Below, piece by piece: positions 26,404 to 34,463 of a DNA stretch of 64,000 bases (its first letter is position 1; every line of letters begins with the position of its first letter). The stretch comes from G965220825 sp965220825 (lineage in GTDB: Bacteria > Pseudomonadota > Alphaproteobacteria > UBA828), in the NCBI GenBank assembly GCA_965220825.1, contig OZ244839.1:1984001-2048000 (forward strand). The letters are read 5' to 3'. A model generated the notes under the pieces. That model saw nothing but the letters and a program-made list of their open reading frames with translations. It was not told the origin of the DNA and ran no database searches. The translations under genes and the position numbers were made by a program.

Positions 26404-27654
26404 TCAGCTCTCGTTGCCGAGCGAGGTCGCCGGCGCGCGCAACCAGTAGATCGTGCACGCGCTGCCGCCGGTCCGCACGCCGGCAGACGCGGCGCCGGCG
26501 ATTTCGATCTGCGACGACGACGAGACCTCATCGGCGTTGAAGGTCCCGTACACCACCCTATCAGGCAGGTTGTCCCATTGGCGCGTGTCGGCGGCCGCCT
26601 CGGTCGCCTCCGACGCGATACTCGACCCGATGGCGATCAGGCCCATGACCAGGGACGCACCCGCCGCCGCCATGCCGGAATCGTGATCGCCCATCGCCGA
26701 ATAGGTGCTGGACATCTCGGCGGTCGCCAACGCCATCGCCGCCGAAACCTCGGCCGTATCGGCCATGTCCTCCTTGAAGGTCGCCTTGTTGGCGAGAATA
26801 TGGTCGAACGCGCGGCCGCCGCGGGTCGTGGCCTGCCAGGCGATACTCTCCTGGTTGGGCAATGCGGTAGCCCCCTCCTCCGACCGAACGGATACCGACA
26901 CGGCCACCGGGTTGGAGCCCGGCTCCAACCTCAGAAGCTCGCCATATTCCCCGTCCGCATGCTTCACCGGCCCATTGCCGAGATCCGCCAGCACCAGGAC
27001 GGTATCGTCCGGGTCGGGGCGTTGCAGGTCGTCGTTTCGCATCGTGGCAATCTCAAACGATTCGGCCGCGAGCTCCCGGTTTCCGTTGCACTGGGAAGCC
27101 CAGCCGTCCAGGAAATCGAGCAGCGAGAAATCCGCCTGATATTCTTCCTGTGCGGCGAGGGTATCCTGCAAGGAGCCCGACCTGAAGCTCGCGCGGGCAT
27201 TTTCGTAGTCCCCCGCCTTCAGGTCCAGAATGCCCCGGTAGTAATAGGCCATGGCGCGCTCATAGGGCTCGCCGCGGAACACCTTGCTGTCTTCCGCGCT
27301 GAACATGCTGCGCGCTTCCTCTGCACGCTCGTCGCCGCCATAGACCGCTTCGATGGTCAGCAGCGCATCGTCGAAGAGCGCGCCGGCGAGTGCGTCGTGC
27401 TCCGCTTCCATGGCGGCGAGCCCCGCACGCATCTGATGCACCACGCGGTCCTCCGGCGGGTTCGCGACGACTGCCGTGAGCATGGAGTGCATCTCCACCG
27501 GCTTGTCCGCCAGATAAGCGTCGACTTCCTCCTGGGAGACCTGATAGGCCGCGCCACCGCATCCCGAAAGCAGGGCGCCCACCGCGCAGAGATACGCGAT
27601 GGGCCTAAGCCCGCCGATCCCGCGCCGGCCGCTCCTACCGATAAATGACATCAT
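26404..27654 (-). CDS. COG3014-like lipoprotein
   Basis: A 416-residue predicted lipoprotein with lipobox A-L-L-S-G-C near residue 32. The N-terminal half is helical and TPR-like (Y-Y-Y-R-G-I-L-D-L-K-A-G-D-Y-E-N-A-R-A-S-F near 136-157). The C-terminal half has a hydrophobic glycine-rich segment (M-G-L-I-A-I-G-S-S-I-A near 340-350) and ends in a short beta-rich part. This layout and its place between LpoB and YcfL match the COG3014 group. The start overlaps the lpoB end by 20 bp. Role probably in envelope assembly, not proven. Confidence 0.72.
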   Translation of the reverse strand: MMSFIGRSGRRGIGGLRPIAYLCAVGALLSGCGGAAYQVSQEEVDAYLADKPVEMHSMLTAVVANPPEDRVVHQMRAGLAAMEAEHDALAGALFDDALLTIEAVYGGDERAEEARSMFSAEDSKVFRGEPYERAMAYYYRGILDLKAGDYENARASFRSGSLQDTLAAQEEYQADFSLLDFLDGWASQCNGNRELAAESFEIATMRNDDLQRPDPDDTVLVLADLGNGPVKHADGEYGELLRLEPGSNPVAVSVSVRSEEGATALPNQESIAWQATTRGGRAFDHILANKATFKEDMADTAEVSAAMALATAEMSSTYSAMGDHDSGMAAAGASLVMGLIAIGSSIASEATEAAADTRQWDNLPDRVVYGTFNADEVSSSSQIEIAGAASAGVRTGGSACTIYWLRAPATSLGNES

Positions 27655-28318
27655 CCTGCCCCGCTTTCTTGAAGCCGTACTGGTTCGTCCAGACGACGAT
27701 TCCGCTTTCCAGATCGATCATGCGAAACACGATATTCATGTAACGCTCCATGACGCCGTCGGCCGTGCGCGCATCAAGCGAACTGATCCGGCCGGCAAGC
27801 CGGTAATCGACGCCGGCGACGGCGCGGGTGAGCCCGGTGGTGCCCGTATCGGTGACGCCTTCGCGCTTCAGCTCGCGCTCCTTCTCGACCATGTCCGCAT
27901 ATTCGCGGCCGACGAACAGGATGCGCCCGTTCGCCGCGATCTGCAGGCTCGTCGCCAACTGGTCGACCAGGATGTTCTTGTTGAGGCGCTGAGAGCTCTG
28001 GTTCTCGAAATAGGTGGCGTCGACGATGACGCGGGGTGCCGTATCCGCCCTGCCGAGATGCGGGTTGGCGAGCATGTGCCGGACCATCTTGTCCACCATG
28101 CTCTGGATATCCTGGGACTCGATACCGGTGCCCCGCACAAGGCCGGGGCTTTCCACATCCTGATAGGCGGTGGGCGTCCCCGGTGCATTGACCACGCCGG
28201 TCGACGGTGTGCAGGCGGCCGCGGCGAGCGCCAGCGCACAGACGGCGACCACGCCCGGAAAACGGCCGGTGGAAAGGAGGTTCTGGAGACGTTCTCGCAT
28301 GGGATCGCAGCGCTCCAT
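27635..28318 (-). CDS. lpoB: Penicillin-binding protein activator LpoB-like lipoprotein
   Basis: A 227-residue CsgG/LpoB-fold lipoprotein. The signal peptide ends at lipobox L-A-A-A-A-C, followed by a short linker and the LpoB domain (about 70-227) with I-V-D-A-T-Y-F-E-N-Q-S, N-K-N-I-L-V-D-Q-L and a C-terminal I-V-F-R-M-I-D-L-E-S-G-I-V-V-W. In E. coli LpoB spans the periplasm to stimulate PBP1b. The linker is short here, so reach or partner may differ. ATGs at 28318 and 28300 are both possible starts. It is the first gene of a five-gene minus-strand cluster. Confidence 0.82.
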   Translation of the reverse strand: MERCDPMRERLQNLLSTGRFPGVVAVCALALAAAACTPSTGVVNAPGTPTAYQDVESPGLVRGTGIESQDIQSMVDKMVRHMLANPHLGRADTAPRVIVDATYFENQSSQRLNKNILVDQLATSLQIAANGRILFVGREYADMVEKERELKREGVTDTGTTGLTRAVAGVDYRLAGRISSLDARTADGVMERYMNIVFRMIDLESGIVVWTNQYGFKKAGQDDVIYR

Positions 28319-28356
28319 AAAGACTGGCCTAAACGTTATTGGACTTGTAAAGAACT

Positions 28357-28388
28357 ATTCTACTATCGAAAAATTCATGATTTGTCAA
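28357..28388 (-). promoter_or_regulatory. Candidate promoter of the lpoB cluster
   Basis: On the minus strand a perfect TTGACA (28388-28383) faces TAGAAT (28362-28357) with a long 20-bp gap; a weaker TAGTAG at 17 bp spacing is also present. The 70 bp around it are clearly more AT-rich than the surroundings, as expected for a promoter. No other strong -35 is seen in the 28319-28510 gap. Confidence 0.5.
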
Positions 28389-28440
28389 GTTTACGTTGGA
28401 TTTCGAGACTGGCGAGCGCGCCGCCGCCGGGCCGCGAGAA

Positions 28441-28475
28441 CGGCGGACCGGAAAACGGCGGACCGGAAAACGGCG
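28441..28475. repeat. Short tandem repeat, 15-bp unit
   Basis: Two exact copies of cggcggaccggaaaa (28441-28455 and 28456-28470) and a partial third, in the gap between lpoB and tag. Function unknown; probably slippage. Confidence 0.85.
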
Positions 28476-28510
28476 ACAAGGACGGGCCAGGCGTACCCGC
28501 GCCATGGTAC

Positions 28511-29047
28511 TCACACCCGGGACCAGGGCGGGTCGTGCTTCATGATCTCGGCGTAAACCGGGCAGTCGGGGCGGTGTGCACCTTCGAGATAGCCGGTGCT
28601 GAGAAGGAACTCGCGCACGATCTCGCCGCCGGTGAACTTGAAGTGGGCGCGGAAGAGCTTCACCCACGCCTCGTGCGGCCGCGGATGGTGTGCATCGAGC
28701 CATGCGGCGAAGGAGCCGTGGGAGACGCACAACCCCTGGATGCGCCGGGCGTTCTCGATGGCCGCGTCCACCTTGAGCCGGTTGCGGATGATCCCCGCAT
28801 CCGCCAGCAGGCGTGCGCGCTCGGCCTCGCCATAGGCCGCGACACGGTCGATCGCGAACCCCTCGAAGGCGGCGTGGAACGCATCGCGCTTCTTCAATAT
28901 GGTGAGCCAGGAAAGCCCGGCTTGGTTGATTTCCAGGATCAGGCGTTCGAACAGGCGGTCGTCCTCGACCACGGGGAAGCCATATTCCCGTTCGTGATAA
29001 GGCCCGTGATAGGGGTGCCCGGGCGCGCTGTCGCAATAGCTGGTCAT
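28511..29047 (-). CDS. tag: DNA-3-methyladenine glycosylase I
   Basis: A 178-residue helix-hairpin-helix glycosylase that removes 3-methyladenine from alkylated DNA. The zinc-snap ligands of Tag are present: C5, H18 (Y-H-E-R-E-Y-G), H158 and C162 (H-R-P-D-C). The catalytic region E-I-N-Q-A-G-L-S-W near 39-47 and K-F-T-G near 137 match the family. It sits between the LpoB cluster and DUF1467 on the same strand, and appears to be an insertion into a usually continuous gene order. Confidence 0.92.
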   Translation of the reverse strand: MTSYCDSAPGHPYHGPYHEREYGFPVVEDDRLFERLILEINQAGLSWLTILKKRDAFHAAFEGFAIDRVAAYGEAERARLLADAGIIRNRLKVDAAIENARRIQGLCVSHGSFAAWLDAHHPRPHEAWVKLFRAHFKFTGGEIVREFLLSTGYLEGAHRPDCPVYAEIMKHDPPWSRV

Positions 29048-29076
29048 GCCCCGTCCTCACCGCGCTCTCGCAGGCC

Positions 29077-29319
29077 TTACGTCGCAAACGTCTCCAGCGA
29101 AAGCCACCCCGCCTCCACCAGACCGACCACGAGGCCGGTGAGCACGCCGGCGGCAAGCGTTGCGATGCCCGCCTTGATCCAGAGCCGGGGCCGGTTGGGC
29201 GCGCCGGCGGCATGCCCGGGGGCATGGGTCCGGGACGCTTGGATCCCGAAGGGGAGCGTCACGAAGAAGGCGATCCACCAGACGATGATGAAGACGACGA
29301 TGATGCCGAAGGGATCCAT
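29077..29319 (-). CDS. DUF1467 family membrane protein
   Basis: An 80-residue two-helix protein: helix 1 about residues 6-25 (with W-W-I-A-F-F-V-T-L-P-F-G), a short hydrophilic loop with Pro/His, and helix 2 about 50-72. Length and motif match DUF1467, found almost only in alphaproteobacteria and usually next to mce, rnj and proS, as partly here. Function unknown. Confidence 0.88.
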   Translation of the reverse strand: MDPFGIIVVFIIVWWIAFFVTLPFGIQASRTHAPGHAAGAPNRPRLWIKAGIATLAAGVLTGLVVGLVEAGWLSLETFAT

Positions 29320-29328
29320 GGCCCGGGC

Positions 29329-29733
29329 TCAGACCTGCTCCAGTTCGATGAGCGTGCCACAGAAATCCTTGGGGTGCAGGAAGACAACGGGCTTGCCGTG
29401 GGCGCCGGGCCGGGGTGCGCCGTCCCCCAGCACGCGCGCACCCTCCGCCACGAGCCTGTCCCGCGCCGCGGCGACATCGGCCACCTCGTAGCAGACATGG
29501 TGGATGCCGCCCGCCGGGTTCTTCGCAAGAAAGGGGGCGATGGGCGAGCCTTCGCCCAAGGGGTGCAGAAGCTCGATCTTCGTGTTGGGGAGCGTGACGA
29601 ACACAGTGGTGACGCCGTGTTCGGGCAGGTCCAACGGCTCGGAGACGTCGGCGCCCAGGACATCGCGATAGAGCGCGCGTGCCGCCGCAAGGTCCGGAAC
29701 CGCGATCGCGACATGGTTCAACGCTCCGATCAT
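29329..29733 (-). CDS. mce: Methylmalonyl-CoA epimerase
   Basis: A 134-residue vicinal-oxygen-chelate protein that interconverts R- and S-methylmalonyl-CoA. Metal ligands are H7 (L-N-H-V-A-I-A-V), a second His in G-G-I-H-H-V, and a C-terminal Glu in L-I-E-L-E. The N-terminal frame runs on through the RNase J gene, so I chose the ATG at 29733, which overlaps the rnj stop as ATGA. Placement after rnj is typical of alphaproteobacteria. The partner mutase is not in the window. Confidence 0.92.
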   Translation of the reverse strand: MIGALNHVAIAVPDLAAARALYRDVLGADVSEPLDLPEHGVTTVFVTLPNTKIELLHPLGEGSPIAPFLAKNPAGGIHHVCYEVADVAAARDRLVAEGARVLGDGAPRPGAHGKPVVFLHPKDFCGTLIELEQV

Positions 29734-31436
29734 CGACCCGTCCCGCCGCGGCCCGCTACGCGCGCCACTTGTACGTCGATCGCGGGCCGCTTGCCATGGC
29801 TCTTGAGCAGCGCGCGCCGCACGGCGCGCCGCGCGGCCTCCTGAACCCGCTCGTCGCTCTGCGCTTCCGCCGGCGCCAGGCGCTCCATGGCCTCCTCCAC
29901 CTCGTCCGAAAGGGCCGCCCGCGCCGGCTCGTCGCGCTCCCCTTCCAGAATGCCCCGGCCCGAGACCTGCGGCGCAGCGAGCGCACGCCCACGGCGGTCC
30001 GCCACCAGGGAGACGAAGACGACACCCTGGTTCATCAGCTTCCGCCGTCCGCGGATGGATGCGTCGTCGGGCGCCACCAGCCGGCTGCCGTCGAGCGCGA
30101 GCCGCCCGGCGCCGACGCGGCCCACGATCTCCGCCGGCCCCGGCGCGAGGCGCAGCAGATCGCCGTTCTCCACCAGCGCCGCCTCGGGCACCTGAAGCTC
30201 GCGGGCGAGCGCCGCATGCGCCCGCATGTGCCGCGCCTCGCCATGGACCGGCACGCTGATGCGCGGGCGGACCCACTGATACATGCGCCTGAGTTCGTCG
30301 CGGCAGGGATGGCCGGAGACATGCACATCGCTCTCCGCCTCGGTGACCACCTCGATCTGCCGCGTGGCCAGACGGTTCTGCATGTCGGCGATGGCGCGCT
30401 CATTGCCGGGGATGATCTTGGACGAGAAGATCACGGTGTCCCCCGGCGAGAGGCCGATACGCGGGTGGCTGCCCGTCGCGATGCGGGCCATGGCGGCGCG
30501 CGGCTCCCCCTGGCAGCCGGTGCAGAGATAGAGCGCCTGGCTCCCATGCAGCGCCGCGCCCTCCTCCTCGGAGAGGAAGCGCAAGTCCCGGCTCAGATAG
30601 CCTGTCTCCCGCGCCGCCCGGACGAAGCGATGCAGCGACCGCCCTACCAGCACCGGCTCCCGGCCCGCCTCCAATGCGGCGAGCGCCACCGATTCCAGGC
30701 GCGCGAGGTTGGAAGCGAAGAAGGTGACGGCAACCCCGCGCTCGCACGCCGCAACCAGCGACAGGAGCTTGCGCCGAACCGCGGCCTCCGAGCCCGATTC
30801 GCCCTCCACCGTGGCATTGGTGGAATCGCCCACCAGCGCCAGCACGCCCGCTTCGCCGGCCTGCTTGAGCGCCGCATCGTCCAGCGGGGCGCCGATCAGC
30901 GGGTCCGGGTCGATCTTCCAGTCGCCGGTATGCATCACCCGCCCGTAGGGCGTCTCGATCAGGAGCGCATTGGGCTCCGGGATCGAATGGGTGAGCGAGA
31001 TGAATCGGGCCTCGAAGGGGCCGAGAGAGAGGGAGCCCGAAAGCGGGACCTCGTAGAGCGGCACCTCCTCCAGCAGGCCCGCGTCCCGGAGCTTCTCGCG
31101 CAGAATGGCGGCGGCGAACGGGGTCGCGTGTACCGGGCACCGCAGCCTGGGCCAGAGATGGGCGACCGCTCCCAGATGATCCTCGTGGGCATGGGTGAGG
31201 ACGAGGGCGAGCAGGTCCGCCCGGCGCGCCTCGATATAGGCGGGATCCGGCATGATGACGTCGATACCGGGGAGCGTTCCGCCCGAGAACGTTATCCCGA
31301 GGTCCACCATCAGCCACTTGCCGTGGCAGGCGTAGAGATTGAGGTTCATGCCGATCTCGCCGGCGCCCCCCAGCGGCAGGAAGTAGAGCCCGTCCGGTGC
31401 CGGATCGAGAGCGGCGGTGGCGTCGGCCGGGCTCAC
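29730..31436 (-). CDS. rnj: Ribonuclease J
   Basis: A 568-residue metallo-beta-lactamase/beta-CASP ribonuclease for mRNA decay and rRNA maturation. The metal motif T81-H-A-H-E-D-H87 is clear, the beta-CASP region follows with G-H-P-C-R-D-E-L and the late V-H-G-E-A-R-H motif, and a C-terminal domain completes it. I chose GTG at 31436, which overlaps the coaX stop (GTGA). The protein starts with a short Ala/Pro segment before G-G-A-G-E-I-G. Part of the birA-coaX-rnj-mce unit. Confidence 0.93.
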   Translation of the reverse strand: MSPADATAALDPAPDGLYFLPLGGAGEIGMNLNLYACHGKWLMVDLGITFSGGTLPGIDVIMPDPAYIEARRADLLALVLTHAHEDHLGAVAHLWPRLRCPVHATPFAAAILREKLRDAGLLEEVPLYEVPLSGSLSLGPFEARFISLTHSIPEPNALLIETPYGRVMHTGDWKIDPDPLIGAPLDDAALKQAGEAGVLALVGDSTNATVEGESGSEAAVRRKLLSLVAACERGVAVTFFASNLARLESVALAALEAGREPVLVGRSLHRFVRAARETGYLSRDLRFLSEEEGAALHGSQALYLCTGCQGEPRAAMARIATGSHPRIGLSPGDTVIFSSKIIPGNERAIADMQNRLATRQIEVVTEAESDVHVSGHPCRDELRRMYQWVRPRISVPVHGEARHMRAHAALARELQVPEAALVENGDLLRLAPGPAEIVGRVGAGRLALDGSRLVAPDDASIRGRRKLMNQGVVFVSLVADRRGRALAAPQVSGRGILEGERDEPARAALSDEVEEAMERLAPAEAQSDERVQEAARRAVRRALLKSHGKRPAIDVQVARVAGRGGTGR

Positions 31437-32218
31437 GGGCACCCCCGATTGCGCCGATGAATCTCCCGCAGGCCGCGGATTGTAAGGTCCCCATCCACGG
31501 TGTCGATTGCGTCCGTCGCGTCGGCGAAGAGGTCCGCGAGCCCGCCGGTGGCGACGGTGGCGGCAGGCACGGCCATTTCCGCCCTCATGCGCCCGACGAT
31601 CCCCTCGATCAGCCCCACATAGCCCCAATAGATGCCGGAATGCATGGCGGGCACGGTGGCACGGCCGATCACGGTGGCGGGCCTTTCGACCGCGATGCGC
31701 GGCAGCCGTGCCGCGGCCCGGTGCAGCGCCTCGAGAGAGAGGTTGATCCCGGGCGCGATGATGCCGCCGCGATAGGCGCCGTCCGCACCCACCGCGTCGA
31801 AGGTGGTGGCCGTGCCGAAATCGAGCACGATCAGGTCGCCCGGATAGCGCGTATGGGCGCCCAACGCATTGACCAGCCGGTCGGCACCCACCTCCTCGGG
31901 CCTCGGCAGATCGACCGCGATGCCGAGCGCGACGCCCGGATCGCCCACCACCAGGGCCTCGCAGCTGCAATAGTCCCGGCAGAGCGCCTCCAACGCGGCG
32001 CGGCCCTGGGGTACCACGGTGGAGACGACCGCCGCATCCACATCGCCGAGCCCGATACCGACGCGCGCCATGAGCTGGTCGAGCCAGACCGCATATTCGT
32101 CGCTCGTCCGCCGCGCATCCGTCGCCGCCCGCCACCGGCCCCGTGGCACCTCGCCGTCATCCTCGGCGAACACGGCGAACACGGTGTTGGTGTTGCCCGA
32201 ATCAATGGCAAGCAGCAT
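31433..32218 (-). CDS. coaX: Type III pantothenate kinase
   Basis: A 261-residue ASKHA-fold kinase for the first step of CoA synthesis. The phosphate-1 motif D6-S-G-N-T-N is at the N-terminus, G-A-D-R-L-V-N-A near 105 binds pantothenate, and the phosphate-2 motif reads V-L-D-F-G-T-A-T-T-F-D. The adenosine motif lies in the C-terminal G-G-L-A region. It overlaps birA by 17 bp and rnj by 4 bp, so the three are probably translated together. Type III kinases need a monovalent cation. Confidence 0.95.
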   Translation of the reverse strand: MLLAIDSGNTNTVFAVFAEDDGEVPRGRWRAATDARRTSDEYAVWLDQLMARVGIGLGDVDAAVVSTVVPQGRAALEALCRDYCSCEALVVGDPGVALGIAVDLPRPEEVGADRLVNALGAHTRYPGDLIVLDFGTATTFDAVGADGAYRGGIIAPGINLSLEALHRAAARLPRIAVERPATVIGRATVPAMHSGIYWGYVGLIEGIVGRMRAEMAVPAATVATGGLADLFADATDAIDTVDGDLTIRGLREIHRRNRGCP

Positions 32219-32996
32219 GGGCCGTACCCGCCTCGCCGAACACCGCCTCGCCCGCCGCGACGCTCTGCCGGGCGCCGCTCTGCTCCCGCAGGACGAGCGC
32301 GCCTTCCGCGTCGAGCCCCTCGAAGATCCCGCATTGGCGCCTGTCGCCGGCCGAGACCGTCACCGGGGCGCCGAGGCCGTGGGCACGGGCAAGCCAGGCG
32401 GCGCGGACCGGCGCGAAGCCGCCCGCCGCCCAGGCCGCGCGCCGCCTGGCGAGCGCGGCAAGGAGCGGCGGCAGAGCCTCCTCGGGAGACGGCGGTACCG
32501 TACCGAGGTCGGTAAGGCTCGTGGACGGCAGCGGCGGACCGAGCCCCGGGTGACGGGCGAGGTTTACGCCGATCCCCGCCACGACCCAGTCGACATGTCC
32601 CCCTGGCCCCGCGGCGGACTCCAGAAGAATGCCCGCGATCTTGCGTCCCTCCACGAGAATGTCGTTGGGCCATTTGCAGCGCGCCCGGCCCGGCACGTAG
32701 CGATCCACCAGATCCGCCGCCGCCAGCGCCGCGACGAAGGAGAGCTGCGCCGCCCGACGCGCCGCGCAGGCCGGGCGGAGCACGACGGAGACGTAGAGAT
32801 TGCCCGGCGGCGAGACCCAGCGGCGACCCCGGCGGCCGCGGCCCGCGCGCTGGCACCGCGCCCAGACGGCGGTGCCGTCCGCCGCACCGGCTTCAGCGCG
32901 CACCTTGGCCTCGTCATTGGTGCTGCCGGCCTCATCGAGCCGGATCGCCGTGAAGCCCTCCGGCGCCTCGAGAGCCGCGGAGTCCGACAAGCTCAA
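32202..32996 (-). CDS. birA: Biotin--[acetyl-CoA-carboxylase] ligase
   Basis: A 264-residue biotin protein ligase without an N-terminal DNA-binding domain, so it is probably an enzyme only and not a repressor. The core shows G-S-T-N-D-E-A near 28-34, the biotinyl-AMP loop R-A-G-R-G-R-R-G-R near 50-58, and K-W-P-N-D-I near 107-112. A C-terminal SH3-like domain follows. It overlaps nuoN by 4 bp and coaX by 17 bp at the end of the long nuo operon. Confidence 0.94.
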   Translation of the reverse strand: MSLSDSAALEAPEGFTAIRLDEAGSTNDEAKVRAEAGAADGTAVWARCQRAGRGRRGRRWVSPPGNLYVSVVLRPACAARRAAQLSFVAALAAADLVDRYVPGRARCKWPNDILVEGRKIAGILLESAAGPGGHVDWVVAGIGVNLARHPGLGPPLPSTSLTDLGTVPPSPEEALPPLLAALARRRAAWAAGGFAPVRAAWLARAHGLGAPVTVSAGDRRQCGIFEGLDAEGALVLREQSGARQSVAAGEAVFGEAGTAHAACH

Positions 32997-34453
32997 GGCA
33001 CGAGCGCGGCGGCGGCGGCTTCCGCGCCCGCCAAAATCGGCCCCGGATAGGCGAAGAAGAAGAGGGTGATGATGCCGGTGCCCACCAGCACGGCCGTGAG
33101 CAGGCTGCCGATCGGGCGGTCGAAGGCTTCGGCCGGCTTGTCGAAATACATCACCTTCACGATCCGGATGTAATAGTAGGCGCCGACCACGCTCGCGAGC
33201 ACGCCGAAGACGGCGAGCCCGTAGAGCCCGTCCTCCACGGCGGCCATGAACACATAGAGCTTGCCGAAGAAGCCCGCGAGCGGCGGGATGCCGGCCATGG
33301 AGAACATGAAGATCGCGAACGCCAGCGCCATGGAAGGATTGGTGCGCGATAGGCCGGCGAGGTCGCCGATCTCCTCAACCATCCGGCCGCGGCGCCGCAT
33401 GGCGAGGATGCAGGCGAACCCGCCGAGCGTCATCACCATATAGAGCGCCATGTAGACGATGACGCCCCGGATCCCTTCCGTCGTGCCGGCGGCGAGCCCC
33501 ACCAGTGCATAGCCCACATGGCCGATGGAGCTGTAGGCCATCAGCCGCTTGATGTTCTTCTGTCCGATGGCGGCGAAGGCGGCGAGCGCCATGGAGACGA
33601 CCGAGACGAAGATGACGATCTGGTCCCACTGGCCCGCGAGCTCCTGGAAGGGCCCCACGAACACCCGCAGCAGGAGCGCCATGGCGGCCACCTTGGGGGC
33701 GGCGGAGAAGAACGCCGTGACCGGCGTGGGCGCACCTTCATAGACGTCCGGCGTCCACATGTGGAAGGGGACGGCCGAAACCTTGAAGGCGAGCGCCGCG
33801 GCAATGAACACGAGCCCGACAAGGATGCCGATCTCGGCGGCGGCGTTGCCGGGCACGGTTTCGACGAGTGCCGTCGCGATCGGGTCGAAGCCGGTGACGC
33901 CGGTAAACCCGTAGACCATGGAACAGCCGTAGAGCAGCAGCCCCGACGAGATGGCGCCAAGCACGAAATATTTCAGGCCCGCCTCGGTGGAGCGCACGGA
34001 ATCGCGCCGGAACGCGGCCACGATATAGAGCGAGAGGCTTTGCAGCTCGAGCCCCACATAAAGCGCGATCAGATCGTTCGCCGAGATCATCAGCAGCATG
34101 CCGAGAGTCGCGAACACGATCAGCACGGGGAACTCGAAACGGTCCATACCCTCGCGCTTGACGTAGCCGAGGCTCATCGCCAGAGCGACGGCGGCACCCA
34201 CCAGCACCAGGCATTTCATGTAGGCCGCGAAGGCATCCGTCACGAAAAGGCCGAAGAAGGTGACGGTCCGCTCGTCCGGCAGGGCCAGCACCATGACGAA
34301 GGCGACGGCCATGGCGGCACAGGACGCCCAGGTCAGCGGACCGGTGGAGCGGTTGCCCCAGAAGACCCCGACCATGAGCAGGACGACGGAAGCGCCGGCA
34401 AGGAAAAGCTCCGGGAGAGCGGGGAGATAGTCCGGCTCGACGAAGGGGGTCAC
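32993..34453 (-). CDS. nuoN: NADH-quinone oxidoreductase subunit N
   Basis: A 486-residue antiporter-like membrane subunit of complex I with about 14 helices. The discontinuous-helix region with conserved Lys/Glu is recognisable (G-L-E-L-Q-S-L-S-L-Y near 120-130 and V-P-F-H-M-W-T-P-D-V-Y-E-G-A near 230-243). I chose GTG at 34453, ten bases after nuoM, since the longer frame lies in nuoM. It is the last nuo gene; birA overlaps its end. Confidence 0.95.
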   Translation of the reverse strand: MTPFVEPDYLPALPELFLAGASVVLLMVGVFWGNRSTGPLTWASCAAMAVAFVMVLALPDERTVTFFGLFVTDAFAAYMKCLVLVGAAVALAMSLGYVKREGMDRFEFPVLIVFATLGMLLMISANDLIALYVGLELQSLSLYIVAAFRRDSVRSTEAGLKYFVLGAISSGLLLYGCSMVYGFTGVTGFDPIATALVETVPGNAAAEIGILVGLVFIAAALAFKVSAVPFHMWTPDVYEGAPTPVTAFFSAAPKVAAMALLLRVFVGPFQELAGQWDQIVIFVSVVSMALAAFAAIGQKNIKRLMAYSSIGHVGYALVGLAAGTTEGIRGVIVYMALYMVMTLGGFACILAMRRRGRMVEEIGDLAGLSRTNPSMALAFAIFMFSMAGIPPLAGFFGKLYVFMAAVEDGLYGLAVFGVLASVVGAYYYIRIVKVMYFDKPAEAFDRPIGSLLTAVLVGTGIITLFFFAYPGPILAGAEAAAAALVP

Positions 34454-34463
34454 GGCCAAGCCC

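Noticed and set aside
29734..30276. N-terminal extension of mce
   Set aside because: It is a shadow of the RNase J gene; the VOC fold starts exactly at the ATG at 29733.
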